A stretch of DNA of 64,000 nucleotides from Caprella mutica. Its lineage: Eukaryota > Arthropoda > Malacostraca > Amphipoda > Caprellidae. The translations under genes and the position numbers were made by a program. The stretch lies in the NCBI GenBank assembly GCA_947561585.1, contig CANNZV010001856.1, forward strand, positions 144,414-208,413. Direction: 5' to 3'. The notes under the pieces were generated by a model. It was not told where the DNA came from. It was given only the letters and a program-made list of their open reading frames with translations, and did no database searches. This document shows, piece after piece, positions 12,301 through 21,294 of this stretch (position 1 is the first letter of the stretch; the number at the start of each line of letters is the position of its first letter).

Positions 12301-15300
12301 AAACTAGTGTACTTTCCCGTTAAAAATAACGGGGTTTCAATATAATAATAAAATATAATAATAATGTTTTTTTTGTAAATAGTTTATTATTTAAAAATCA
12401 CATCAAAATATTGAAATACATTCATTGTAATTAAAAAAGTGAGCCCAGTAATAAAATACTAAATTTAACTCGTTATTTCAATTGGTATCCATGATACCTT
12501 CCATTGTTTGTTAGAACAAAAAGATTCCTTTTTACAGTCAAATTTTGTAGATCTTTTTTTGCTGATCAAATGTTTGATCTTTCAATTGATTCTTTGTGAT
12601 ATTGAAGAACAATATTCAGAGTGTGGAGTGGGATGGAGAGGGATTGAGTGGAATGAAGAGGGATGGAGTGGAATGAAGAGGGATGGAGTGGAATGGAGAG
12701 GGACGGAGTTGATTGGAGAAGAGAGGGATGGAGTGGAATGGAGAGGGATGGAGTTGATTGGAGAAGAGAGGGATGGAGTGGAATGGGGATGGATGGAGTG
12801 GAATGGGGATGGATGGAGGGGAATAGAGATTGATGGAGAGGGATGAAGTGGAATAGAGATTGATGGAGTGGAATAGAGATTAATGGAGTGGAATAGAGAT
12901 TAATGGAGAGGGATGAAGTGGAATAGAGATTGATGGAGTGGAATAGAGATTGATGGAGAGGGATGAAGTGGAATAGAGATTGATGGAGTGGAATAGAGAT
13001 TAATGGAGTAGAATGTGTATAAACTAGTTACTTTAATTACCTAATATTTCCCCAGGTAAAATGGCTTTACGATAACTATGTCAAAGATGTTCCACCTTAC
13101 AAATCACAAGTGCCTGAGTACCCTGCGTAAGTACACTTGAAAAACATTCAGGCTATGTTACGAATTATCGGTTGATTTCACTTCTTTGATCATTTAAGAA
13201 AAAACGAAATACCTAATGATTATTATTTTATTTTTTTATTTTATTTGTATCCATGATACCTGTAGGATTTTCATTTGTATCCATGTACCTGTAGGTTTAT
13301 CATTTGTATCCATGATACCTGTAGGATTTTCATTTGTATCCATGATACCTGTAGGTTTTTCATTTGTATCCATGATACCTGTAGGATTTTCATTTGTATC
13401 CATGATACCTGTAGGATTTTCATTTGTATCCATGATACCTTCAGGATATTCATTTGTATCCATGATACCTGCAGGATTTTCATTTGTATCCATGATACCG
13501 ATAATTCGTAATTTAATCTATGCAGTGCAATAAAAAAATATTTTATTTTAAGTTTCCAACGACTTAAATTTGTAAATTTCTAGAATGAACCTCAATCTTT
13601 TTTAGATATCTGTTTTTTATATTAAAAGTTATCCTAACGGTGCTTTCTTTAAAATATTATCCTCTTGATAATATTTGCATCCTTTACAATGCATCCAAAA
13701 GTATCCTCATATGGGATGCATTATTCTCGTCAAAATAATCCTTTAGAAACTTAAGATCAAAGTGAATTGCTTTGTAATATTTATGATTTAAAGAACAATA
13801 GGAATTGTTTGATGTATTTTCCAGGGTAATATTAGAATTAAGCACAATTATGCAATTCATTAACAGTGAGGCAACGTTTTTAATATTAATTTCCAATCTA
13901 CTTGCATAAGGTTTGAAATGCGACATTGTTTTAATTAATTACATTTCTTTGGTGGATATAATGCCGTAATACTAATTGATACTGACTAAATATGATTTCT
14001 ACTTCCTTCACTATAGATGGTTTGAGCCGTTTGTCATGCAGTGGCTCAATGAGAATGATGATGTCAGTTTAGAATTCTTGAACGCAGCTTTCCAGAGAGA
14101 CAAAAAGGATGAAGTGAGTATTAAGGAATGATTAGTTCTTTTTCTTCAACCTTCTTTTGTATCCATCCTCAACTTCTTCCTTCTGCCTTGCTATAGTCTT
14201 GGGTAAGCAGACTGACTGTGTAGGTCTCTTATCCATGGGTAAGCAGACTGACTCTGTAGGTCTCTTATCCATGGGTAAGCAGACTGACTGTGTAGGTCTC
14301 TGATCCATGGGTAAGCAGACTGACTGTGTAGGTCTCTTATCCATGGGTAAGCAGACTGACTGTGTAGGTCTCTTATCCATGGGTAAGCAGACTGACTGTG
14401 TAGGTCTCTTATCCATGGGTGTCTATTCTTGCCATCCATGCGCTGGGTCAACACTGTTACCTGTGATGGCCGAGTAGTCGACCTAGTGCATGGAGCGTAC
14501 TTTCACAGTCTCCTCTTCTACATATGAGGCCTTCTTATCTTCATGTTTCTTTAAATCACCTAGTTGAGGAGAGGAACAACTTTTAAAACCAGAAAATAAT
14601 AATAATCATCAAACAATACATCTCTCTTGGATTATATAAAATTATGATATAAAATTGACACTAACCACCATCTCTCCCTCAGTTCCCTCCAAGCTCCGAG
14701 CACTCCATATTCTCCAACTCCGTTGTGGATGTGTTCACGCAATTGACACAGTGCTTCAGTGTTGTCAGTAAACTGGAGTGTCCAGACCCAGAGATCTGGA
14801 AGAGATTCATGAAGAGGTTTGCCAAGACTATCGTCAAGGTACTCAATGCCTATGCTGAGATTACCAAGAAAGAATTCCCTAACTACGTCACGGATGATAA
14901 GAAGGTTTGTATACCCTGATGTAGTTAAATATTTAAAAGGTGGGATGAAAAAATATCTTAGTATTCTTGTTGTCTGTTCACTGGATCTTTACTCTATTTT
15001 AAACATCCTCTGAAAATTGAGATTCTCTTTCTAAGCATTACTTGAACTTCCTTGTGAACATTCTTTGAAATTCTTCTTCGTTGCAGGCATGTATCCTGAT
15101 GAACAACATTCAGCAAATGCGAGTAGAGCTGCAGAAGATGTACCAGATGATGGGGGGAAAGAGTCTGGAAGAGGATGTCGCTAACATTCTTAACGATTTG
15201 CAGACGCAACTCAATAATGTTATCGAAGATCTAGCCCAGGTCTTCGGCAAGAGGTAACTGGTTACAAAAGAAAATGTTTATACTAGCTTAGCAGTTATAG

Positions 15301-18300
15301 GAAAATAATTATATGGTCGTGATGTGATAGAAGTTATTGAATAAAGAGTAGTAATTGTTCTTTAGAATATGGTAAGATAGTTGTGTACACATAGTATACA
15401 TATACATTATAATTCAGATATACATACAATTAATCACCAATATTATTGATATATTAGTTCCTTTTTTTGTCGAACATAAAATTCAAACTCGCATATAACG
15501 GTAAAGGTTTACACATTGGTATAATATTGTTTCGTTCTTCCTACAAAAATATTAACTGTCTATGAATAAACTAACCGTTTCTTTCTTACAGTTTGGAGAA
15601 TAAGATAGCAGTGAAGGTGAAAGAAATGGGTGACAAGCTGGTGGCCATTAAAGGTACCGGACAAGTGCAGCCCTCTCAGAGAAATGCTATTATCACAGAG
15701 GCTGACGATGTGGTGGAGCCTCTCATGGACCTACTAGGTAATTTATCAACTAGGTAGCTCTTAAAGATTTATCAGAACTAGCTTGGTACCTCAGGAACTA
15801 GGTGCGGAGAGTAACTAGATGGATAAAGTTAGTCAATTAGAGTCCTTCCTAATGATACTTCTTAACTATGTAGGAACTGGGAACGGACGGTAAACTAGAT
15901 GGATAAACTATGTCACTAGGTATCTCTCCTAAAGATATTATATAACTTGCAAGGCCATTCAGAAAATGTGTACGTTTTAACCTTTACAAGTGGCAGAAAT
16001 GTGTTTTTCAGTATTTTAAGTTTACATTACTAAATCTAATTCCAAATTCTCTGTTATTTTCTTCATCAGTACTCTGTCTAAATTCCTCCCTCCATTCTTA
16101 GGTGATTGTCTCTCGATGTACGATCAGAACTGCGAGAAGACCATCTTCAAGCGACTGCTGAAGGAGTTGTGGAAGATAACCATCACCACAATGGAAAAGG
16201 TGGTGGTCCTTCCCCCTATGACAGACAAGGCGGTAAGTTAACTTTGTTATAACAAATAGGAGGATGTTTAATTAATAAATAGTAGTTACAATAAGGTATT
16301 GATGATGTTTATCTACCTACTAATTTGTTTTTCGTGTGTCACTATAGTTATTTAAATTATACTTGAAATAATCCTTGAATGTGTGATTACTCATAAGCAA
16401 TTCTTCCAAATTCTCACATGCTGCAATGGATAAATATTTCTTCGATATGATCTTCAACCTCATCTGTACCCTCCTCTTCACCACTAACCATACGGTTCAC
16501 TACTCTCCACACGATTCATCACTCGCTATACGATTCAACACTCGCCATATGGTTCACTACCCGCCATACGGCTCACCACCCGCCATACGGCTCACCACTC
16601 ACCATATGGTTTACCACTCCCCTTACGGTTTAACACGACTCACCACAGATGATGCTGAAGAACCTGACAGACAATGCCAAGAACATAGCAGCCAATGCCA
16701 AGATAGAAGACATGCCTAATATTCTGAAGAATAGACTGGGAGGAAAGGATGTCAAGAATGCAATGTCTAACATCATGGTTAGCAGATTAGTAACCCGAGG
16801 GTTCCCTTCAGTTCAATTCATTTCTTTTCCTTATGTTTTCCTTATGTTTGATATTTTTTTCTTGTTTTAGTTGATTTAATAAAGCTTATTTTTATTTTCT
16901 ATACTTTGTATATTTCTTATTATTTCATTATGATTGTTTTATTTTGTTCCATTTATTACTTTTTATTTGTGTAAATATTTTTACTTTTTATCCATGAACA
17001 GTGATTTATATTTTTTTCTATCCCTACTATTGCCATAAACCAAATTATTTGAAAAATATTTGCAATATGCTGAGACCAAAATTTTTGAAAGATCTTCAAC
17101 AGAACTAAAAAATTTCATCCGTTGCAGGACATCTCCAAAGACTTCGAGCGTAACCTGACACCCAAGCAGTGTGCAGTACTGGAGTGTGCCCTGGAAACCA
17201 TCAAACAGTACTTCCACTGCAGCGGAAAGGGTCTCAAGAACGCCTTCTTGGACAAGAGTCCCGAGTTGAAGAGTTTGAACTACGCTCTGTCCCTGTACAC
17301 CCAAACCACGGACACCCTCATCAAGACCTTCGTCAACACCCAGACTTGTCAAGGTATGCTTTCTGGTAATAATAGGCTGTTGAAGAAACTAATTCGAACT
17401 GTGTGGCTAGATGGAATCCTGACTCCACTTAGTAGATAAAAAGAAAAAATATTTTAGAACTAAATAGTTGATGGAAAGTAAAAAAGAGAATTAAAAGATG
17501 GAATATGAAACATACTGAAGATATAAATAAAGTTTTTGGAACTTTACAGTATAAATTGAGCTTTTCCTATTCACAATCTTTCTCTTTAAAGAAGGTACTA
17601 AATATAAAAATTGTTTACGAAACAATTGTAAATTCAGGGAATTTGATATATTTGAAAAATTCGCACTGGTTAAGAAAAAACAAAGCTCCTCATTATTATT
17701 TCACTGTATAAGTAATAGTTAATACTGTGTATTGATTAGTTAATTCGGTAATATGAAAATAAATATTAAATAATTATCCTTCAGCACCATCGAATAGAAC
17801 TGTACAGCACAATCTTTGAAACTCTACAATGATTTCTTTTCTCTATTTCTCCTTACTCTCGAATGTAATATATTGCATGGCTGTCATTTAATCGAAAGGT
17901 TTTGATGTATTAACTAATATTCAAAGGCTATATAATACATTACTGTCATTTCATTCGAAATTCAGCATATTTGTTGTCTATTTTATTATGAAACTCATTT
18001 TCATAATCACAAAGCCCAAATTGGTGTTCTTATGGAATCAATCATACGCTCAACTTATCAACATTTTGTCAAATAGTAAAAACCATCATCATTATTCTAT
18101 ATAAATTCGTCTCGTATTTCGAATTCGAATCCCAAGTTCCTGTGAACGAAGACAAATTCCCCCGAAAAGCGCCTAAAAAGCAGGAGTCGGTTCAGAGTGA
18201 TGGTGGTGATCCAGATGATGACCCGCCCATTCAAAGAAAACTCAGTCAGTCTGATAGGCAAAATACCCTCTCAAGAAGTGATACCAGAGGTAACAGCCGG

Positions 18301-21294
18301 CAACTTGGTTCAAAGATCCACCAAATGTCTAAGAATAAGAAAGTTAGGTCAGGTTTCCGGATATTGGCTAGAATATAAACAAGTGGGAGGAGCCTATTGC
18401 ATATTTGCCAATGGTAAACCACTATCGTTTGGCCAATAGTAAACAAGTACGTTTAACCAACAACAAACAGATATTTCCTATCAACCAATAGCAAACTCGC
18501 ATCTGTTATCTATCTACTAAAATGTTCCATAACTATTTTCAAACACTTGAAATGTTTACGAATTGAATATTAGGTATTATTTTAAACCAGAATATTAAAT
18601 TGCCATTCACGCTGAATGAACTAGGAATTGATTCCTGATCTAACTTTCTCAATTCATATGACTGTGGATCTACAACCTAGGTCTTCTTTTTATCTCCCAG
18701 CATTTTCATCGCTTGCCCAATAGATTCAGACGAATAGCTGGTTTCCCGTTGATGCATCCATCATTCTACATACATATGATGCATAATACAAATTTAGTTT
18801 TCTTCTTATAGATACCACTAGATTAGATCCGAACTATAGAGAAATCTTTCTAGATTTGATAGATGATTTAAGGTTGCGTATGGAAATAGCTACTGACACT
18901 TTTATCCCCTGCATTTCATGCTCCCCTTAAAATTATTATTAAGGAACTTATTCAGCATTATGTGCATGTTGTTCTGAAATTCATTAATTTTAAAGTGTCA
19001 ATAATTTTCATAGAAAACATACATACAGCATGTAAATTAATTTATAATATTGATAATCGAATCAAAAGTTATAGACTAATATGTTTTTTTTAAATTAACC
19101 GGCTCAAGTTGAAACATCATTTCACTGCATATATAATATATATCCATAAAATATTCTATTTATAAGGTTTAAGTAAGACTAATAGCTGCAAATGAAGACA
19201 ATGTTAAAATTTTACATCGCTTGGCCAACTGCAGTTTTCAAATAAAATTTGCCGCCTTTTTCTTGTTCTGATCGCTTTGGTTAATAGTCTGGTTATCATT
19301 TTTTTATTCTTGAAAGTAACCATTTTTCTTCCAGTTTCTCATGGTTTATTCTTCAAAATCTGACGTCCAAATAATAAAATTGGATTCGATAATATAATTT
19401 TTATCCGAACATTACAAGGATATGTTGGCTCATGCAATCTTTGTTTCTCCATTCATTTTTACAAATTGCAATTTGCTTGCCGCATGCATGCACTATTAAC
19501 TGAATGAAACTTTTTGGAAAGTAAACATTACGTATCGCTCGAGTATTCAAAATGCTTCTGAGAAATATATACATATTGGAATTCGTAAAGGGCCGTAACA
19601 CACGTAGGGTTTTTTAAGTCTTTCCACCTGACTTTTTGCTAAGCTCCTCCTACTTTTTCCACGAGAATATAAGAAAAAACGATATAAATATTATTTATTT
19701 TATTTCAACTAAAATAAATAATTACCATATGATTTTTTCTTATATTCTCATGGAAAAAGTAGGAGGAGCTTAGCAAAAAGTCTGGTGGATAGGCTGAAAA
19801 AACCCTACTTGTGTACGGCGGGTCTTAAGAAGAAAAAACCTCCATCTACTAGTTTCTAGTTCTTTATTCCGTTCCCTCAGGTTCTACAGACGAAGGAAGT
19901 GTTGGAGAGATTAGCATCAATGTGGACCTCTATACTCATCCTGGCACTGGTGAACAGAGGATCAACATCAAGGGTAAGAAATTGATGGGATTTTGCTTGA
20001 TGAATTCTATTTTTGTATTTTATAATTTGAATTAATGTTCTACGAAAATGTGTCTACTGTGAAAGTTTCAATAGGAAGGGGTTAGGAAGGATCTTTCCTA
20101 TTGAACAATGAGCATCTTTTTGTAACTAGCTGTCAGCTACTATGCAACTATTGTGGATGGCTATTGTGTATTTACCCAATGTATTAGATAAAATTTGGAA
20201 TATATTTTTGAACCATTACATATTTGGCAGATTAAATCTCTGTTTAATTATATTTTGAAGCTTTACATGACTTTGTAAAAATAACTTCTTTTCAGTTGTG
20301 GCTGCCAATGATCTGAAATGGCGAACAACCGCCGGTGGAATGTTCAAACCCTTCGTAGAGGTGCATCTGATAGGACCTTACCTCTCCGATAAAAAGAGAA
20401 AGTTCACAACTAAGTCCAAGTCAAATGCCTGGAGTCCGAAGTTCAACGAGACTGTCCAGTTGTGAGTTTGATAAATTTAACCAAATTCATTGGTAATCAA
20501 TGTCAAAAAAGTCTCCCTTTGATAATATTGATGACTATTATATTATATTGATATTCTACAATAAATATGATGACCGACTGTATAGTATGAAATTTCAATT
20601 GAAATCAATGCGAGTTGTTTCTAGGGAATTCATCGTTTCTATCCATTTAAGTTCTATAAAAACTCGTTATGTACATGATGATGTGTCCGATGATGTGCTA
20701 GAGAATGTCTAAAACCTATTTTCTCTTACAGTCTGATAGGAGGTGACGAAGGACCTGAGAGTTACGAGCTTCACGTCTCAGTGAAAGACTACTGCTTCGC
20801 CAGAGATGACAGATTGGTGGGAGTAGCGGTGCTGCAGTTGAGAGACATTTTGGAGCAGGTCAGTAGAATTAGTTATAAGCTAAATGTCATGATTTGTTTA
20901 ATTATTTAATTGTGCATTTAGCCTAGTCTACTATGTTCACGAAGATCCTAGGACAATTCGCCGCCAGGGCAAACAATTCGTCCCCGGACGATTCGTTGCC
21001 AATTGTTCGGCAACGAGTTGGCCCTTCACGAAACCACTTGAAGTTCCTTTTATATGATTTTTTTTGACTTTTGCAATACAGCTTTGATTTTAAGCAGAAG
21101 TTGAATCCTTTACTAATTACTCTATGTTGCTTCAGGGCTCCTGCACTCCTTGGTTAACTCTGGGCAAGAGATGTCACATGGACGAGACTGGATGGACAAT
21201 CTTGAGAATACTCAGCCAGAGAACCAATGACGAGGTGGCTAAGGAGATGGTGAAGCTGAAGAGTGATGTCAGAAGTGAGCCACCACTGCAGTGA
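3258..21294 (+). CDS. unc-13: unc-13 (Munc13), 3' part of gene, copy 1
   Basis: Unc-13/Munc13 primes synaptic vesicles: its MUN domain opens syntaxin and helps SNARE assembly at the presynaptic active zone, and its C2 domains bind membrane. Twenty exons are visible, joined in consistent phase, giving about 1,014 codons plus stop. In order they encode the end of the Ca2+/phosphoinositide-binding C2B domain (VWDEDND loop, exon 1), the MUN domain (from [12 protein letters not shown] in exon 2 through LTPKQCAV in exon 15), a small probable cassette (exon 16) and the C2C domain (exons 17-20, from VVAANDLKW to the stop). The RIM-binding C2A, calmodulin site and C1 domain of long isoforms must lie upstream of the window. 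Exons 5-20 are repeated downstream in copy 2. Family assignment comes from recognised conserved segments and is very secure; exon boundaries are my manual prediction. Confidence 0.95.
3689..4008 (+). CDS. unc-13: unc-13 exon 2 (end of C2B, start of MUN)
   Basis: The acceptor is CCCGAAG|GTG and the donor ATGAC|GTGAGT. It encodes [14 protein letters not shown], the last C2B strands, the linker [20 protein letters not shown] and the first MUN helices, ending [12 protein letters not shown]. 320 bases, ending two bases into a codon. An earlier open stretch in the same frame (from 3590) is intron. Confidence 0.93.
4471..4621 (+). CDS. unc-13: unc-13 exon 3 (MUN)
   Basis: The acceptor ATCCCCCCAG precedes it and donor GTGAGA follows. 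It encodes [18 protein letters not shown] through [12 protein letters not shown], a strongly conserved MUN segment. 151 bases: one to finish the split T codon, then 50 codons. Confidence 0.93.
4640..4880. mobile_element. MITE, family B (intron 3)
   Basis: Near-palindromic element. The left arm ACGTACACACGTAGG, then TCTTTCCACC and GCTAAGCTCCTCCTA, returns inverted as TAGGAGGAGCTTAGC ... GTGTGTACG. The centre holds a degraded version of the shared TATCCATGATACC palindrome (about 4752-4788). Same family at 19589 and 47038. Confidence 0.8.
4885..5063. mobile_element. MITE, family C (intron 3)
   Basis: Terminal inverted repeats: TAGGGACGTGACAATATG at the left, and the reverse complement of TAGGGTTGTGGCAATATG at the right. 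The body is shared with 23590-23745 and 51084-51239. It lies a few bases from the family B element. Confidence 0.7.
5470..5812 (+). repeat. pyrimidine minisatellite before exon 4
   Basis: Tandem CTCTTCTCACTCTCC-type units of about 13-15 bp on an almost pure C/T strand running into the CCCACAG acceptor of exon 4. It effectively makes a polypyrimidine tract over 300 bases long. Serine- and leucine-rich open frames across it are not genes. Confidence 0.9.
5815..5973 (+). CDS. unc-13: unc-13 exon 4 (MUN)
   Basis: The acceptor TCTCCCACAG precedes it and donor GTAAGG follows. 53 codons, [20 protein letters not shown] through [11 protein letters not shown], matching the conserved MUN segment with no gaps. 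Phase 0 at both ends. This is the last exon that is not duplicated. Confidence 0.95.
6259..7228 (+). repeat. 36-bp minisatellite, intron 4, copy 1
   Basis: About 27 units of 36 bp starting GACACACGAATATCTTTACA and continuing GGCATTAGACTATCAA. Variants have CTGGCACT or a CAGG/GATA swap. Because 36 is divisible by three, it is open in several frames (for example [12 protein letters not shown] repeats); I do not consider this coding. Each unit contains ATCTTTACAG|G, an acceptor-like motif. The left edge of the large tandem duplication falls inside this array. Confidence 0.95.
7682..7786. mobile_element. MITE, family A, degraded
   Basis: ACTGAGTTATCGGACAG at the left and GTCCGATAACTCGAAAC at the right are inverted copies, with TTTCCGGACA and TCGAAAATGTGG as weaker inner arms. 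Counterpart in copy 2 at about 33353-33457. Confidence 0.6.
8112..8530 (+). repeat. 28-bp minisatellite, intron 4, copy 1
   Basis: About 15 units of ACAACATAATGATTATGTCA plus TACAAATG. Each unit contains CATAATGATTATG, which is itself nearly palindromic. Copy 2 has about 20 units. Confidence 0.95.
9265..9440 (+). repeat. AT-rich tandem repeat
   Basis: About ten degenerate units like TTCATTAAAATTTTTGA, 16-17 bp long. A shorter version is at 35085-35210 in copy 2. Confidence 0.75.
9574..9699 (+). CDS. unc-13: unc-13 exon 5 (MUN), copy 1
   Basis: The acceptor CCCTTTTTCCCAG precedes it and donor GTGAGA follows. 42 codons, [17 protein letters not shown] through ELYSREFQ, phase 0 at both ends. 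First exon of the duplicated set; identical in copy 2. Confidence 0.95.
9770..9955 (+). repeat. 58-bp tandem repeat, intron 5, copy 1
   Basis: Roughly three units built from CCCGTATAGATAGCTACGTA, ATTCCCGTATAGCTACAAAT and CCCGTACAGTTAGGT. Copy 2 has about seven units at 35545-35975. Confidence 0.85.
10175..10336 (+). CDS. unc-13: unc-13 exon 6 (MUN), copy 1
   Basis: The acceptor TCTCACCCCAG precedes it and donor GTAAGA follows. 54 codons: [20 protein letters not shown], then the conserved [17 protein letters not shown] and [13 protein letters not shown]. Phase 0 at both ends. Identical in copy 2. Confidence 0.95.
10944..11100. mobile_element. MITE, family A (intron 6)
   Basis: Left arm CTAAGTTCCGAA, GGTCAG and CATCTTCGGACATATAAG; right arm ATATGACCGAAGATGTGG and ACTGACCGATAATTCG, ending TTACCCTA. 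Half-elements of the same family lie on either side (about 10660-10720 and 11098-11160). Confidence 0.8.
11560..11735. repeat. perfect 75-bp inverted repeat, copy 1 only
   Basis: 11560-11634 and 11661-11735 are exact reverse complements across a 26-base spacer made of ATTGAACAAT-type repeats. In copy 2 only the left arm exists (around 37560-37640), followed by TTCAATATATG. Confidence 0.93.
11926..12039 (+). CDS. unc-13: unc-13 exon 7 (MUN), copy 1
   Basis: The acceptor ATGTTCCCCAG precedes it and donor GTGAGT follows. 38 codons, [18 protein letters not shown] through [10 protein letters not shown]. The internal ATG at 11941 has the context GCCACCATG, which would be a strong start if translation began here. 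Exon bases identical in copy 2, where the acceptor changes from CAG to TAG. Confidence 0.95.
12615..13015 (+). repeat. G-rich minisatellite, intron 7, copy 1
   Basis: Units built from GATGGAGAGGGATGGAGTGG and GGAATAGAGATTGATGGAGT, with 20- and 30-bp periods mixed. One strand has almost no C. Copy 2 is much longer (38525-39240). Confidence 0.92.
13056..13126 (+). CDS. unc-13: unc-13 exon 8 (MUN), copy 1
   Basis: The acceptor ATTTCCCCAG precedes it and donor GTAAGT follows. It encodes [18 protein letters not shown] through PEYPA, the last codon split two bases in. 71 bases. Confidence 0.94.
13155..13520. mobile_element. MITE, family A, carrying a 30-bp minisatellite
   Basis: The left arm GTTACGAATTATCGGTTG with a TCATTTAAGAAAAAACG shoulder and the right end CCGATAATTCGTAATTTA match the family A termini. 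The interior is almost entirely the tandem array at 13247-13500. Confidence 0.7.
13247..13500 (+). repeat. 30-bp minisatellite, intron 8, copy 1
   Basis: About 8.5 units of CATTTGTATCCATGATACCT plus GTAGGATTTT. The TATCCATGATACCT part is one arm of the palindromic core found in other MITEs of this window. Open in several frames because of the period; not coding. Confidence 0.93.
14017..14113 (+). CDS. unc-13: unc-13 exon 9 (MUN), copy 1
   Basis: The acceptor CTTCACTATAG precedes it and donor GTGAGT follows. It completes the split alanine codon, then [20 protein letters not shown] through FQRDKKDE. 97 bases. Confidence 0.94.
14206..14419 (+). repeat. 36-bp minisatellite, intron 9, copy 1
   Basis: About six units of GGTAAGCAGACTGACTGTGT plus AGGTCTCTTATCCATG, beginning about 90 bases after the exon 9 donor. 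Each unit contains ATGG|GTAAGC, which resembles a 5' splice site. Copy 2 has about 41 units. Confidence 0.95.
14683..14904 (+). CDS. unc-13: unc-13 exon 10 (MUN), copy 1
   Basis: The acceptor TCTCTCCCTCAG precedes it and donor GTTTGT follows. 74 codons, [38 protein letters not shown], ending YVTDDKK. The donor departs from GTAAGT in both copies. Confidence 0.95.
15087..15253 (+). CDS. unc-13: unc-13 exon 11 (MUN), copy 1
   Basis: The acceptor CTTCGTTGCAG precedes it and donor GTAACT follows. It encodes [20 protein letters not shown] through [12 protein letters not shown] plus two bases of a serine codon. ACILMNN is a MUN hallmark. Confidence 0.95.
15592..15737 (+). CDS. unc-13: unc-13 exon 12 (MUN), copy 1
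   Basis: The acceptor TTTCTTACAG precedes it and donor GTAATT follows. It encodes [32 protein letters not shown] and [11 protein letters not shown], with a split codon at each end. Bases identical in copy 2. Confidence 0.95.
16102..16232 (+). CDS. unc-13: unc-13 exon 13 (MUN), copy 1
   Basis: The acceptor CATTCTTAG precedes it and donor GTAAGT follows. It encodes [20 protein letters not shown] then [19 protein letters not shown] and TDKA, all conserved MUN sequence. Confidence 0.95.
16490..16640 (+). repeat. short degenerate tandem repeat, intron 13
   Basis: About eight degenerate units like CACTCGCCATACGGTTCAC, 17-18 bp, ending at the exon 14 acceptor. A shorter, more diverged set is at 43970-44105 in copy 2. 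Confidence 0.75.
16649..16777 (+). CDS. unc-13: unc-13 exon 14 (MUN), copy 1
   Basis: The acceptor ACTCACCACAG precedes it and donor GTTAGC follows. 43 codons, [18 protein letters not shown] through [10 protein letters not shown], phase 0. This is a less conserved part of MUN. The donor is GTTAG in both copies. Confidence 0.9.
17128..17353 (+). CDS. unc-13: unc-13 exon 15 (MUN, C-terminal), copy 1
   Basis: The acceptor CCGTTGCAG precedes it and donor GTATGC follows. It encodes DISKDFERN, then the conserved [40 protein letters not shown] and NTQTCQ plus one base. This ends the MUN domain. Confidence 0.95.
18137..18289 (+). CDS. unc-13: unc-13 probable cassette exon 16, copy 1
   Basis: A 153-base segment between AATCCCAAG and GTAACA that fits phase 1 to phase 1. 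It encodes [15 protein letters not shown], then an acidic stretch [10 protein letters not shown] and a Ser/Arg stretch [19 protein letters not shown]. Exon 15 can also join exon 17 directly in the same phase, so inclusion may be optional. The peptide falls in the variable MUN-C2C linker and has candidate RxxS sites. The acceptor lacks a strong pyrimidine tract. Read-through of the donor meets a stop at 18376. Exon bases are identical in copy 2. Confidence 0.65.
19589..19819. mobile_element. MITE, family B (intron before exon 17), copy 1
   Basis: The left end GGCCGTAACACACGTAGGG, TCTTTCCACC and GCTAAGCTCCTCCTACTTTT are mirrored by GTAGGAGGAGCTTAGC and CTACTTGTGTACGG at the right. The centre is a plain TTATTTTA palindrome; the copy 2 version carries an extra palindromic core. 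Confidence 0.85.
19881..19973 (+). CDS. unc-13: unc-13 exon 17 (entry to C2C), copy 1
   Basis: The acceptor CCGTTCCCTCAG precedes it and donor GTAAGA follows. It encodes [18 protein letters not shown] and [13 protein letters not shown], the first strand of C2C (TGEQ is a family signature). Copy 2 has a weaker donor here. Confidence 0.95.
20296..20461 (+). CDS. unc-13: unc-13 exon 18 (C2C), copy 1
   Basis: The acceptor CTTTTCAG precedes it and donor GTGAGT follows. It encodes [18 protein letters not shown], then [20 protein letters not shown] and [11 protein letters not shown]2C core strands with the basic DKKRK patch typical of the family. Confidence 0.96.
20732..20858 (+). CDS. unc-13: unc-13 exon 19 (C2C), copy 1
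   Basis: The acceptor TTCTCTTACAG precedes it and donor GTCAGT follows. It encodes [38 protein letters not shown] and ILEQ. Confidence 0.96.
20993..21016. repeat. short hairpin in intron 19
   Basis: TCGTTGCC and GGCAACGA form a perfect 8-bp stem around AATTGTTC, inside a stretch of repeated CAATTCG and GATTCG motifs that is more GC-rich than the intron around it. Present in copy 2 as well. Probably a fragment of an inverted-repeat element. Confidence 0.6.
21136..21294 (+). CDS. unc-13: unc-13 terminal exon 20 (C2C end and stop), copy 1
   Basis: The acceptor TTGCTTCAG precedes it. 52 codons plus [43 protein letters not shown], then [12 protein letters not shown] and stop. The ILSQR..DEVA segment is the conserved C-terminus of Unc-13. 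Confidence 0.97.
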   Translation, partial: GSCTPWLTLGKRCHMDETGWTILRILSQRTNDEVAKEMVKLKSDVRSEPPLQ

